From positions 151,854,224 to 151,918,223 of the forward strand of contig CP136066.1 in assembly GCA_032622095.1 (NCBI GenBank): 64,000 nt of DNA, read 5' to 3'. The notes beneath the pieces were generated by a model that was not told where the DNA came from, made no database searches, and worked only from the letters and a program-made list of their open reading frames with translations. The position numbers were made by a program, and so were the translations under genes. Shown here in pieces: positions 11,901 through 22,784 of the stretch. This DNA is from Siphonodentalium dalli. Taxonomy: Eukaryota > Mollusca > Scaphopoda > Gadilida > Siphonodentaliidae. Each line of letters starts with the position of its first letter. Position 1 is the first letter of the stretch.

Positions 11901-13469
11901 GTGTACATGATAGTCCAGTGTTTTTATTAGGTGTGATAAATACTGACGATTGTTTGTGACAACGTCAATATGTGATTTGTCAAAAACACCAGCCAAACCC
12001 CCTTGATGGATTAACCGAAGAGCAGTGGTTTCATTTTCTTTGCAACGTTTGTGAATAGCTGACTTTAGGTGGTCTTCAAGTCTCGCTTTAGGGTGGCATC
12101 CAAGGTCTGATCCTGTTACAGTGAAAGCAGCATTCTGCGGATGATTTCTGTCTGCGACTGTACAATATTTTGAACAAATAAGACATAAAAACCCATCCTT
12201 GGAATAGACAAATGTAGGGTATTGTTCTAATATAGCTTTGATATCTCGCTGTCTCAGGCCAACAGAAGAAGTCTTAGTTTCAGAAGTGGAAGGAACCTGT
12301 GATGTAGAGGTAGTAGAAGCAGATAGAGTAGAAGGAACCTTTGGAGTTTGGTCCAAGTCCTCTGGGACTACTTCTGGTTCAGTGAGAACGTCAGCATTGC
12401 AGCTGGTTCCAAGTTGACTTTCATTTTCAACATGTTGTGCCACTTTAAAAAATGATATTATTTTTTGACTACCATCATCATCTTGTTTTTTTCTTTTAGA
12501 ACTGTATGTTATACTCTCTTTGTTGTGAGATTTACCCGTAGTTCTGGGCCTACCGCGCGCACTCATATCGAAATTTCGAAACGGGCGGTTTTAAAACTAT
12601 TTATATTAATTTACCCTTAATTAATAGAAGAGTTAATGAAGGGACATGATATGGAACCAATCTCGATCTTTGGACTTTAAGATAGAGTTATTCCTCTTGA
12701 ATTACTATTCGGAATTTGATTACCATATACCGGTACAAAGATCAATGTTTACGGGTTTAGTTTAAACACTTCGTGTGTTATTCTAGGTTTAAAAAAAAAC
12801 CTACTATGTTCTAAATACTAAAATCATGTACGTGTACGCGCAAGTAACAGTGTATACAATGACTTGTGACACGCAATATTAAAAACGGGACATCAAAGGA
12901 ATTATCGCGGTTAAAAGACACACGGTCGCACACGTGACTGTGTCAAGTGTACTATTGCAACAACCAGTGTTATGTCGGGAGTAGAGCTCACGCCACGTGC
13001 TGCAGTGCAGGCACGTTATGCGCTTCGATCGCTCAGCGAAACAATTATGTGTAATTGCTGGTCACGGTACCGGCCGAATCGTGCAGTTTGCGACCTATAT
13101 TTTACTTTCGGTTCAGAAACCCGCACGATCCGTTCCGTGTATTCTTTATTCAACGTTATATCTGTGCTCCACCAAGTCGCGAGGGGAAACACAAACAGAA
13201 AAAAAGTACAATCTGAAAACCTCGTCGGGTCAAGCGGTCATAGGTCAGAAGTCCAGAAAGAGTACAAATTTAACTTCCGCTTTCGGTTTCACACATTGTT
13301 TATGGTGCGTTGCTCCGACAGCATATTTTAAGAATGATTTTTTTTTTTTGCGGCAAAATTTCTTCGATTTTGCGGTGAAATTTGGTCAAATGTGGCTCCT
13401 AATTTGGGGACATTTCTATAATTTGGGGACATCGGTAAACGCCGTGAGTTGGGGGGAATTTTAAGGCCT
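8932..13469 (-). mobile_element. near-intact autonomous hAT transposon, about 4.5 kb
   Basis: The left terminus CAGGCCTTTAGATT is mirrored by the right terminus (inverse of AGGCCTTAAAATT), and both are flanked by the 8-bp duplication GGCTTATA. An 8-bp duplication with CAGG-type ends is diagnostic of hAT elements. Subterminal direct repeats TAATTTGGGGACAT occur at 8950, 13400 and 13419 and could be transposase binding sites. The single long gene is on the minus strand. The last G of the right terminus is shared with the target duplication, so the exact end is ambiguous by one base. It lies upstream of MRPL48 exon 2. Confidence 0.88.
9996..12566 (-). CDS. hAT transposase (ZNF862/KIAA1586-like), 856 aa
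   Basis: Uninterrupted 856-codon frame filling most of the hAT element. The N-terminal 110 residues are low-complexity and basic. A zinc finger follows with C128-x2-C131 and H166-x5-H172 (BED/TTF-like DNA-binding module). The RNase-H-like core shows acidic residues near D294/D295 (FYCDDSEAY), then CFDGTNTMSG with D377, a CRNHRLAL box (C405, H408) and LTRW at 467-470. The C-terminal hAT dimerisation region contains SNAISERGFS with E796. By family analogy D294 or D295, D377 and E796 would form the DDE triad; that assignment is inferred. The length is normal for full transposases and there is no stop or frameshift, so it could be active or recently active. Domestication is less likely because intact termini and the target duplication surround it. 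Confidence 0.9.
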   Translation of the reverse strand: MSARGRPRTTGKSHNKESITYSSKRKKQDDDGSQKIISFFKVAQHVENESQLGTSCNADVLTEPEVVPEDLDQTPKVPSTLSASTTSTSQVPSTSETKTSSVGLRQRDIKAILEQYPTFVYSKDGFLCLICSKYCTVADRNHPQNAAFTVTGSDLGCHPKARLEDHLKSAIHKRCKENETTALRLIHQGGLAGVFDKSHIDVVTNNRQYLSHLIKTLDYHVHHYIAKSQIADFVKFLVDLQEPITTDFFSRNKGYGQYISGPSVEELLTAYNKFCIHKTRESMERGKHFTFYCDDSEAYNDHDEMISFLSWVDPSKILGTFVPHVFLNIKSVTNHDSDDHVIDANSYFDAPSLYAAMKEVIAGEEFAMENIRFMCFDGTNTMSGKTGGVQALWRNDFPKAIYINCRNHRLALVFVHLKKAYPLMSSYDELLYDIYEAIDASKVAKTVFNQIQSINGEKTFQMLRACLTRWLSHFKASKRVCDRYEDLLVTFANMFQRKGDTKYLGINQRLTDPENVCTLLLMTDILHHTNILSTMLQATTANIPQVVSYVNVLNGYLKGLPNMSQGYYSKVDTYIQKAKSYRSESSGYVRGTRSGVRVVEFDRVKYETDFVLPFCQSLINELNAAFYDDQSTIVTSLLELFIKPINHAHELDNELIEMHLSRLLEFYDLQPKTDGVSGTDCEAEQIIFLGELVKEYNMLYTHIQLMKQKWDCEKEQITNLQKRLDFKTAESLKKYVPQYEMNKIEERIDMLKKKRTTPGDVLEVLCEDNLAETAYMNMSFFLNICCVLPISNAISERGFSQMQLLLGKQQGSTKDETLDKLIRIRMFPLPLDNTSINEIINIFDKDFNKNRHIKLH

Positions 13470-13477
13470 GGCTTATA
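13470..13477. repeat. right target-site duplication of the hAT element
   Basis: GGCTTATA, identical to 8924-8931. Confidence 0.8.
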
Positions 13478-14017
13478 ATACATGTACATGTGTGTATAGT
13501 TTTCAATGGGCTGTGGTTAACAAACAAACACGCCGAAATGATTTTTAGTTCGATAACCTTTATAGATATCTGTACTAAGGATGAGTAACGCGAAGTGAGG
13601 CCGTGACGTTATGTATCGTTGTGTTTGAGCATAACTGAAATGAGAGGTGTTTTAATCCACCATGGTTGATATACTAAATATGTTAATGGCCTGATTCGTC
13701 GAGGGTTTCCTTCCCCTTTAATGCTCCCAAATTACTATTTCTTTTGCTTCGGGGGTTAACAAAATTTGATTTGAGTCGAGGAACCCACCCATCAAAGCTC
13801 AGAGTGATCCAATATTGATTTTTAAAATCTATTATTTTTCACATACCACCGGTACTTTGGACCATTGAATCAGATCGAGTACCTTTAACATTTTGTTTAC
13901 TTCTTTTTCAAAAAGATCCTTTTCCTAGATATGAGTTTTGCTCAATATACTTCAATTCTGATCACTGATCACTTAGAGTGATAATTTTTTAATTTGTGCC
14001 CAATATTTGCATTGTAG
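13478..14017. other. intron or upstream sequence of MRPL48 with repeat
   Basis: Positions 13713-13835 are repeated in inverted orientation near 30850-30950 (shared pieces include TTTGATTTGAGTC and ACCCACCCATCAAAGCTC). The segment ends in the acceptor TTTGCATTGTAG before exon 2. No coding start is convincing here. Confidence 0.5.
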
Positions 14018-14069
14018 GTGGCTTCATAGATCCAGCAGAGTTTTAGGAAGGTTTGAGCCTGACGATGTG
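14018..14069 (+). CDS. MRPL48: MRPL48 exon 2
   Basis: Acceptor TTGCATTGTAG, donor GTAAGT. One base completes a codon, then WLHRSSRVLGRFEPDDV. The basic stretch is consistent with the presequence-to-mature junction of a mitochondrial protein. Confidence 0.7.
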
Positions 14070-17000
14070 GTAAGTTTACTCTTGCTGATAAGTTACATGA
14101 ATGCACAATTCTCAGTGATGTCAGGTTAAAAATAACTAAATATCAAATTGAGATTCTAATTATTCCGACTAATTTCTCACTATAAATTGAAAGTGTGCAA
14201 TCTTCATTGCCTAAAACTAAATAAAACCAATAAGCAAATATGTTGCCTATGATCGCATTTAAACGAAGCTGGTGGGCAATGCAGGGTTTCCGCTAGGGGT
14301 CGGGGGAATGGGTCCGGTAGCTGCTATGGGGGAAACCAGTAAATAATTAAATATATGAAGACCCATTTATCTGTAATTTCGCCATTTACCGTACCGGCCG
14401 GTGTACGGTATATATAAGTCGCAACTTTCTAACCCAATTTCCCTTATTAAAAACTTCCTGCGACTTATGGATCGGTATGTCATGAGGGGCATTTTTCATC
14501 AGGATTTTGAGAAACAGACGGCGATCACAGGTAAGCAACAAGACAAAATGCCGGCGCAAACTAAATCTAAAAAGATGATAAATCCGATATTTAAAAAAAA
14601 GAAATAAACAAACCCATTCTCTCTGTGTGTCTTTATTTTATTCCCTGTCTCACACATTTATATCAAATTATATGTATTAGTATCTGATAATTCAACTGCA
14701 AAAGAGCAGCAAAACATTGGGCGTCCTTGACCTGACTAATAATTGTGGACATGTGCATGATGTTCAATGACTGCAGTATAATAGCTTTTATTATCTCTAT
14801 TATTGTGACACAGTTAACTGCACGTGTCTGCAAACTTCTACTGGATGACGTCACATCGGAATGAGGGCACGCATGTTCAGCGTGTTATTCTTTAATGGGG
14901 CATTAACACGAAGCCGCGAACTTGTGTATGTTGCACAAAGATTCTTTTATGATGATCGCCATTAGCCCAAGCATTTTCATGCTTCAGTTCGCGACAATAA
15001 GCCAAGTCGCAATTTTATATTACTATAAATGATACCATATTTGTGTGTTTCCTCATGCCTCAAACTATACACATGTTTTATACAATTTAGAATAATGATG
15101 AATAAATTAGTCCAAACGCCTCGTCAATATTCACGTCAAGATAATAAATGAGGCAGTTTTTATGATCCACGTTCCCATACTTTGAAGTAAATTGAACCAA
15201 TGATATCTCCCTTGATAGGGAATTCCCCACCAATCGCGTGGGGGAATCCCGTGGAACTATTTGTGGGGTGTCACTATTTATGGTTTGTTCATGCTGTTAT
15301 ATTTTTTTCTGAAGATGGACTGTGTCGATTCCATTTGGTCATTATTAATGAAAATAAGGTTAAATATCATATATACTAGTAGCCTGCCGAGACAGACAAG
15401 AATAAGTTTTTAATAACGTCATTTATTTGTGTATGAGCGGAAGTTCATGGCAAAGGTCGGCAGGGGGAACGGGTCCGGGCGACGGACCCCCAGCCGGCCT
15501 GGCGGAAAGCCTGGCAATGTCATCGCTTCAGATACATACATGTAATAACGTCCATTGTGCTGGTAGGGTCTTGACATTTAACTTTATGATATCACAAAAC
15601 AACCATATGGAGAATAATTTTGTATCAATTTGGAAAGCAAGTTGCGACTCGTTTTCACTTTCAACATAATATTATTTTATTCTGACTAAATGACCATGGA
15701 ATTTTTTTTATTAATTGTGAAATAAAGAGTATGGTACAATGTAAGTTGGTAGTTATTAGGTATTCATGGCGAAGGCCTAGTTCCTATGAAATATGTCGCT
15801 CATAAAGTGACAGCTACACTACAATTTTTCACACAGTGCATTAGAATGTGGCCAGCAATGTTGTATGTCATGATCTTTAGAATTATGTGATAGACCACTG
15901 GTTTTACTGTCGCAAGTCTATTTTTTCATCGACACAAATATATGTACCATATTTGGAGAACAACCTGAAATAGGAAGGTGAACTTACTTACAGCTAATAT
16001 AAAAAGTATATGTATGTTCATATGTTGTAGGGTCTACCTCCAGAAATTCCAGAATATGCAGAAATAAATATCCGAATGAGAGGGTATGACTTTCCTGTGT
16101 TGGAGAGATATGCTAAATATGTCCACAGTGTTACTGATTACCTTGGGTACTCAACAGATAGGTGAGGAATTGCTGCTATTGGATACTATTTAAGTATATA
16201 TATAGTTTAAGGCGGTATATCTGTGTCTCAGATATAGGGCATTCATACTAGTATTTATAGATACCCGGTATGGTAGGTATGGAAATCCATATGTTGTCAT
16301 GACCAGTGATGACTACCCATCAAGTTGCATGCCTGCTAATGGATGATGTCACATAATTGTGGAGATGTCACCATACTTTTGAACTCAATAAATACTAGTA
16401 CATGTATAGTTAATTTGATTTACAATATTTCAGCACAAAAGTATGGACCAAACTTACGTTCTAATAGTTTATCATTATATGCATAACATGTCATACTTTT
16501 AGCATATGTGGTAATTGGGAATGTAATTAGCAGGTGTGCCATGAGCATGGTGACGAGAATAGATCAGTACTAACCTAGTATGCACAAAAAGACATTATTT
16601 TACTGAAATAGACACATTTTGCGCATTTAGGCCAACATAAATTCATTTGTGATTATGCTGATGAATTATGAGTAACTTTCCGACTACAACAACTGCCAAT
16701 GTCCACATAGCATTCCCAAAATGTTTATGCATGTGGATGTCATGCTAACAGGCACCCGCAGCTATTATTATTGAAGTCGCACCGTTGCTATACTGTTATT
16801 TTCGTAACATTGCATCAAAAATAGGAGACAATAGACTGATACCATAAATAAAATTAGTATAGATACAGAATATCACCCAAAGGATATCCAAGTCGCTACT
16901 AATATATTCATTTGTATATTGCTGTAAATATTGTATTATTCCGTTATTCCTGAACATGAAGCTCTGCCTGCTAAAGCAGGCTGTGGTGGTGAACATAAAT

Positions 17001-19891
17001 TATGTCATGCCCGCTTTAGTGTTGAAAGAATTAAACTTTCTGCATTGCTTGTCAATGTAATGTATGACTTTATCGCCTCTCCAATTTGAGCTACAGTGTG
17101 ATTGACACTTTCATTCTTCTATGGCATTGTTTAGAATTGCATTGCATATCTATGGCATTGCTGGCTGTAGATATATAAATGATGTCAGACTTTATCATAT
17201 AATATGACCTTCATTATTTTGCAGCTGGGCTGTGCCAGGGAAGTCTTCGACAGTCAATTTGTACAAACCAAACACATCGAGCTCTATTGCCACATATTAC
17301 CTGATGATGTATGAGCGAACAGTACAGGTGAGTCTTTTCAAGACATGATTAACCCTTCCATGACTGGAGCTTCCTGAAATTTTGCGACAACACTGTGCCA
17401 ATGAATTCTCTTATATATTCGAGTCTCCCATAGGGAGCCTCGCATCTATAAGAGAATACATTGGCCTAACAATATTTACATTGACCTTGTAAACCAGTGC
17501 ATTCTCTTATATATGCGAGGCTCTGTATGGATAAGAAAATATGTTTGTACAAAGCAGCACATAGTAATGCATAGCCTAACAAACTACTCTTTTGTGATAC
17601 AGTTGTTTGTGGCTACCATCTACCAGTTCAGTTTTATGTATCATACATTTAACTGAATATCTGAAAGTTATCACTGACTATATCTTTATTTGTTTCTTCC
17701 ATTAAAAAAGGAAAAACACTGTTTAACCTTTTCATGATGGGAGCTGCGCTGGTGCAGCATTGAAGACCCTGTGCCAGTGCATTTTCTTATCTATGTGAGT
17801 CTCTCATAGGGAGCCTTCCATATATAAAAGAATGCACTGCTTACAAGGTAAATATTGTTAGGCCAATGTATTCTCTTATATATGTGAGGCTCCCAATGGT
17901 TTTTGCAAAATTTCAGGAAGGGTTAATATATAAATAATGGCTGCTCTACAATCAAAGCTTTCAGCCACTGGCCTTCCTCCGTGATGATGTTACAAAACAC
18001 TTTTTGTTACTTCACATAATTAAGTAAAGTAACTTTACAATGTATCCTGAAGTGTATTTATACTACATGTATGTGTGTGAGTCATTTATTCTTGTAGCAT
18101 TACTACATCATCATATGCAGCCATAAGTGCACCAGTAAATCTTCTACACCATGATATACTGTTGGCCTAATTGACCGAATTTCTACCAAATATTGTTCTT
18201 TTATTTTAAAGATTTATTTATAGTTTGCTGTCATGTACTTTTACTCTTATGTTCTCTGAAACATGTGACTATTTAATTCCTGCTTATATTATCCATGTCA
18301 GGTCTGACTTTCATTACCGGGAAATCCACTAACATTGATTGAACTCTGAGAAATTATAGTTTTATCAGCTCTACCTACTAGTATCTGTTCATTGTTTTAG
18401 GTACAAAATCTCCCCAACACAACATTACCTGTGCTGATAGAAATTTGTCGACAGCAGGCACCGGAGGGAGTGCAGGTCACAATTAAAGAGGTAAGAGTTA
18501 GAATGCATCATCAAGTCTGTTTGCAAAAAGAAAACCCTTCTGAGTTTTGTGGCTGCCATAACAAAATATTTCACAAGATCAGTAGACTCAAGAGAAATGT
18601 TACTGGACTCAAATGGCAACTGAAACCAGTTTGTTTCAAGATTCTGCCCATGGTCTTTATTCCTAGGAATTTCCTTTTTAAATTATCGAGTCAATTGAGA
18701 GAATGCCTATTTTACAGTATTTAGTGTAATCAGCAGGGAAGGCACATCCGATATTCAACTATTTATAGTTATATTTAAAGGTACTCAATCCAATCAAACG
18801 GTCCCCATATCATTAAGTTACAACAACAACATTTCTTCAAAATATGCTTTAGTTATCAGAATCGATTAATAATAACAAAATAATGCTAACCGCCGTCAAC
18901 TATGGTATAAAATTTCCCAAAACATGTTATTTATCAACATGTTGTTCAACGAAATATGGCACATAAGTAGCAAAAATTTTGGCCTTATTACCACTTGATT
19001 TTAGAGTTATCCATCTTCATCTGCAATTTTGTCTGAGACCGTTGGTTTGACGACTCTTTTTCACCAGTGTGCATATTTCAAGACAGCATATTTGAAGTAT
19101 ATTTACTGACTTTAATGGTCTACTTACTCATTAATAATGATAAAAATAAGCTCTTGTATTGCATAATACTTATTGGATCACAGAAAGGTGAGGATGAAGA
19201 GAAAATTGAATGTCAGCCTTTATGACTTCTCCCGGATAACATTCCATTTCTCCCTAATAATCTGATTAATTTGAAATATCTACGCTGGTACCTGCCATCA
19301 TCATTAATCATTCGCATGGATTGAAACATGTTATTTCGTCACAAATACAAACATGGTACTGCCGACACTGATGATTTTCAACCATTTTTGTGAAATATGA
19401 CATTGGATTATCCCTCTTTTATCAAAATCACAAAACGCCAATATCCTTATTCAAATATTATAGTTAACCCTTCCATGACTGGAGCTTCCAGAAATTTTGC
19501 GAACACCCTGTGCCAATGCATTCTCTTATATATGCTAGTCTCCCATAGGAAGCCATACATATATAAGAGAATGCATTGGACTAACATTATTTACCTAGAC
19601 ATTATAAGCCAGTGTATTCTCTTATATATGGCAGACTCGCATATATAACAGAATGCACTGGCGCAGGATCTTTAATGCTGCACCAGCGCAGCTCCCGTCA
19701 TGAAAGGGTTAAATATAACTCAATGCAGGATGTGCCTGACCTGATAAATAACCTTTATTTCTGTTCTTAACTTAAAGCCGGAAGAGGAAGAGTTCAAATA
19801 CAGACATTTACCTGACAAGGAATTACAGGAGTTACAGCAGCAACTCGAAGAGCTCGATAAAGATAAACAAGATCGCTCGAAAAAAAAATGA
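14018..19891 (+). CDS. MRPL48: mitochondrial ribosomal protein L48 (mL48), five exons visible
   Basis: Component of the mitochondrial large ribosomal subunit with a uS10-like fold. Exons are 14018-14069, 16031-16161, 17225-17327, 18401-18490 and 19778-19891, all with GT-AG borders and compatible phases. Recognisable family segments are RMRGYDFPVLERYAKYVHS (core strand and helix), KPNTSSSIATYYLMMYERTVQ (written here as two overlapping halves KPNTSSSIATYY and MMYERTVQ), LIEICRQQAPEGVQVTIKE, and a charged C-terminal helix rich in E, Q and K. These follow the order and spacing of animal MRPL48, where the same positions read like YDMxLxExYAQYVHN and LPEGVRLxVKEH. The N-terminal presequence is not securely placed; with the 8549 exon the protein would be 175 aa, a little short of the roughly 210 aa vertebrate form. 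The final codons are AAA repeats then TGA, followed by AATAAA at 19899. Confidence 0.88.
14282..15512. mobile_element. hAT-like non-autonomous element in MRPL48 intron
   Basis: The left end CAGGGTTTCCGC is mirrored by the right end GGCGGAAAGCCT(G). The flanks GGCAATG at 14275-14281 and 15513-15519 match over 7 bases, close to the 8-bp hAT duplication. A 68-codon frame at 14401-14607 ending in a lysine run has no recognised match. The element is 1.2 kb and has no transposase. Confidence 0.6.
15520..16030. other. MRPL48 intron, nothing recognised
   Basis: AT-rich intronic sequence ending in the acceptor ATATGTTGTAG. Confidence 0.5.
16031..16161 (+). CDS. MRPL48: MRPL48 exon 3
   Basis: 131 nt, phase 0 at its start, two bases left at its end before GTGAGG. 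Encodes GLPPEIPEYAEINIRMRG, then YDFPVLERYAKYVHSVTDYL, the most conserved mL48 segment. Confidence 0.88.
16162..17224. other. MRPL48 intron
   Basis: No coding sequence. A segment near 16925-17010 (CTGCTAAAGCAGGCTG) recurs in similar form near 52430-52500, so it is a dispersed repeat. Confidence 0.5.
17225..17327 (+). CDS. MRPL48: MRPL48 exon 4
   Basis: 103 nt between TTTTGCAG and GTGAGT. Completes a Ser codon, then WAVPGKSSTVNLYKPNTSS and YYLMMYERTVQ. Confidence 0.87.
17349..17926. mobile_element. two double-hairpin TTAA MITE copies in MRPL48 intron
   Basis: One copy starts with TTAACCCTTCCATGACTGG at 17349 and is incomplete. The second is bounded by TTAA at 17723-17726 and 17923-17926 in the opposite orientation. 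Both carry the palindromic TTCTCTTATATATGCGAG arms typical of this family. Confidence 0.65.
18401..18490 (+). CDS. MRPL48: MRPL48 exon 5
   Basis: Exactly 30 codons between TTGTTTTAG and GTAAGA. Encodes VQNLPNTTLPVLIEICRQQA then PEGVQVTIKE, matching the C-terminal strand of the family. Confidence 0.88.
18491..19777. other. MRPL48 last intron with dispersed repeats
   Basis: Positions 18776 to about 19060 are repeated near 30528-30800 (starting AAAGGTACTCAATCC). The rest is AT-rich with one TTAA MITE listed separately. Confidence 0.5.
19464..19712. mobile_element. double-hairpin TTAA MITE
   Basis: TTAACCCTTCCATGACTGG at the left and CCCGTCATGAAAGGGTTAA at the right. Two internal palindromes with TTCTCTTATATATG arms. 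Piggybac-like by the TTAA flank and CCCTT terminus. Confidence 0.75.
19778..19891 (+). CDS. MRPL48: MRPL48 terminal exon
   Basis: 38 codons including the stop, after acceptor CTTAACTTAAAG. PEEEEFKYRHLPDKELQELQ continues into a charged helix ending KKK and TGA. The family has a similar charged tail after the conserved KEH region. Confidence 0.85.
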   Translation, partial: PEEEEFKYRHLPDKELQELQQQLEELDKDKQDRSKKK

Positions 19892-19898
19892 TTTCTAT

Positions 19899-19904
19899 AA
19901 TAAA
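19899..19904 (+). terminator. polyadenylation signal of MRPL48
   Basis: AATAAA eight bases after the stop codon, in an AT-rich context. Confidence 0.6.
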
Positions 19905-20083
19905 TATTTATTTATACAAGTGTCTCATTTCTGTAGATTATGTGCCCAAGTACATATCAAGTTGAAAAAAGCAAGCCTAGGATTGCAAATAACCATTGTT
20001 CAGATGTACGTGTTGCGTCGAGAGCTCTATCTTTGCACTCGGTATAATTCACCAACACCATGGAGGCAACACAATGGATATAT

Positions 20084-21692
20084 GAACTTGTGAACAAGAA
20101 ACCATTTAGACATGTTTGAAGCCCAATTATCCATGGACCCAAAACATCATACATGCATGTCAGATTAATCAGTCAGGTATTTCCAAGGTAGATGTTTTAA
20201 TGAATTTGGTATTTCAATGATTTTATTAGACACAAAAGTGTTAACTCCCCATAGCCCCGTCATTTCTTAACAGGTTGACCTCATGTTAACAAATCTGAAT
20301 CTCAGTCACTAAAGGATCCTCCATACTATATGTAAGCTAAATAGTCCAACCTCTCGAGAAGACATTTTAAGAATTACTATATTACTATACAGTTATGTGC
20401 CTGGTCCCACCCTATTTAACCTGGTGACCCCATCGGAATAAATTTGAATCCCAGACACCAAAGAACCCTTCATACTAAATATCAGTAAAATAGACCTGAT
20501 GGTCCTTGTGAAGGAAGCATATTAAGAGGGAAACTGTCCTTCGCTTGGCCCCTATTTGACCAGGTGACCCCATTAAAAAAAAATCGGAATTGGAGTCAAA
20601 CAAGAACATTCCATGCTAAATAAGCCAACTAGTTCTTGGCTCTTGCAAACATATTTTAAGAATTTTTATGTGGTGAAATAGTTATGTCTCTGCCCTTATT
20701 CGACTTTGTGATCCCATTTTCACAAATCTGTCACCCAAGGTAATTTCATACCAAATATAAGCAAAATAGCCAATTTGATTAATGCATAGAAGACCTATCA
20801 TGATTTACTATGGAGAGAAAGAGTAATGTAGCTGGCCTTCCACCTACTTTACCTGGTGACCCCGATTGAACAAATCTTAATCACACAACACCAAAGGAGC
20901 CTCAATATTAAATATGAGCTAAATAGAGCTGGTGGTTCTTTCAAAGAACACTTTTCAAGTTTGCCAAATATGTTCTAGTGAAGTGGTGGATGTGGGAGGG
21001 TTAAATGTCATGTTGAAAGATTTTAACAATACATATGATAGATTGTTGTTGTAATTGGGAATTAATGACCTCTAGCATATCACCAGGGAATGTTTATAAA
21101 AATGTCAGATTTCACTTGACATGTGTAGGCATACCCTGCATACAGTTAGAGCCAAAGTAAATGCTTCTTATTAATGATTCTCTGACAAGAATTTGAGTAA
21201 ATACATGTATTATTTTTGGGACCAGGGTGGCAGAAGCAGTGAACTTGAGTAAAGGGCCAGGGGGGGGCACAATATATATATATATAATTGACCATGGAGT
21301 TAAATAAAAAACCAAAAATTAAATATTTTTTGGAGTTATGTCCCTGGCCCTGCCCACATTTGACCCAGTGACCTCATTTGAACAAATCTGAACCACAGTC
21401 ACCCAAGGATCCTTCATACCAAATATGAACCCATTTGGCCTGATGGTATTTGAGATGTTTAAAAGAATTACTATGGAGGGAAAGAGTTATGGCCCTGGCT
21501 TCGCAACTATTTGACCCAGTGACCTCATTTGAACTAATCTGAATGAGAGTCACCTAGGGAACAGCCACACCAAATATGAACCCATTCGGTCTTATGGTTC
21601 CAGAGGAGAATATGTTTAAAGAATTGTTGACGGATGGACGGACGAGGAGTGATGACTATAGCTCCACCGGAGACTTCGTCTCAGGTGAGCTA
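20084..21692. repeat. dispersed molluscan-type repeat with CTTCGTCTCAGGTGAGCTAA tail
   Basis: Degenerate reiterations of a unit containing 'TTTGACCCAGTGACCTCATTTGAACAAAT' type wording (here given in short form: GACCCAGTGACCTCATTTG). The end has GATGACTATAGCTCCACCGG and the TCAGGTGAGCTAA tail. About 20104-20990 is paralogous to 35055-35690, and the tail recurs at 37745-38310 and 44945-45352. No coding potential. Confidence 0.65.
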
Positions 21693-21951
21693 AATATGTT
21701 AAGATTTAATTAAGAAAATACACATGGCGGCAGACATAGCATAGCGAGGGGACTGAACTCTGTTTTGCAGCTTGAATATAACCCTGGCTATTTGCAGGGC
21801 AATTTATGTCACTCGTGATCCCTGTTATTACATTGTTGCAGATGTTCAAACGCCAAGGAAGAGAAATGGTCCCTCCCACTTGATAAAAGGCCCTTTCCAC
21901 ATGGTGTGCAGCTTACAGCTGCCAGATTAGATAACTGGTAGTTAACCCTTT

Positions 21952-22784
21952 ATATACTAAATTGATTCTCCCATTCAGTTATAAAAGTATACATTGGAAT
22001 GGTCTGTATTCATTTTGAGGGATGTTCAGGAAATATGAGCAGGCAATAGAAATTGCTTAAGGAATACTATTCATTGGAACAACCATGGTAGTTTGTTGTC
22101 CTCCGATAAAAAAATTTCGGGGGACTATTAAAATAGCCGGTGTCCGTCCGTGCGTCTGGAAATGGTTTCCGGATGATAACTTTAGTTTCGGTTATTAGAT
22201 CAAAAGCGAATTTCATAGGTGAGTTTATCAGACCAAATTACATGTCAAGTTCGAATATGGGTTTGCTCCGCCCATTTTTGCGAGAGTTATGGCCCTTTTT
22301 TTACTTAGAATCATGTAATTTTCTGATTTCCGGATGATAACTTCAGTTTGTGTGATCATATCTGAACCAAATTTGGTATGTGCGTTTATCAGCTCGAAAT
22401 ACAGGTCAAGTTCGAATATGGGTCCAATCCGCCCATTTTTGCTAGAGTTATGGCCCTTTTTCGACTTAGAATCCTGTCAATTTCTGGTTTCCGGATGATA
22501 ACTTTAGTTTGTGTGTGTGATCATATCTGAATCAAATTTGGTATATGAGTTTATCAGCTCAAAATACAGATCAAGTTCGAATATGGGTACGATCCACCCA
22601 TTTTTGTCTGGTTGCTTCGGATTTAGGGTCCTTGTTATTTTTTTCCGAAAAGCTGATGCCCCCCAATGAAGCCACTTTTTCGGGGGACATTGGCCGGACG
22701 GCCTTTTATTGAACTAATTATCTGAACATTTCCTAACGGGATAATTACTCATCAATGAGATTATTTTAGTATCGAAAGGGTTAA
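21952..22784. mobile_element. TTAA-flanked MITE enclosing three 160-bp repeats
   Basis: TTAACCCTTTATATACTAAA at the left and GTATCGAAAGGGTTAA at the right. Inside, a unit beginning CCGGATGATAACTTTAG is repeated at about 22170, 22331 and 22491. CGGGGGAC motifs near 22115 and 22683 bound this inner repeat. A piggyBac-like element that has received another repeat is the simplest reading. Confidence 0.55.

Noticed and set aside
12972-13464. Two overlapping plus-strand frames (119 and 155 aa) as a possible MRPL48 first exon
   Set aside because: They lie inside the hAT element (ends at 13469), have weak donors and no recognisable protein.
14401-14607. 68-aa frame ending in KKKK followed by AATAAA
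   Set aside because: Inside a hAT-like element in the MRPL48 intron, with no recognised domain. The lysine run comes from an A-rich stretch.
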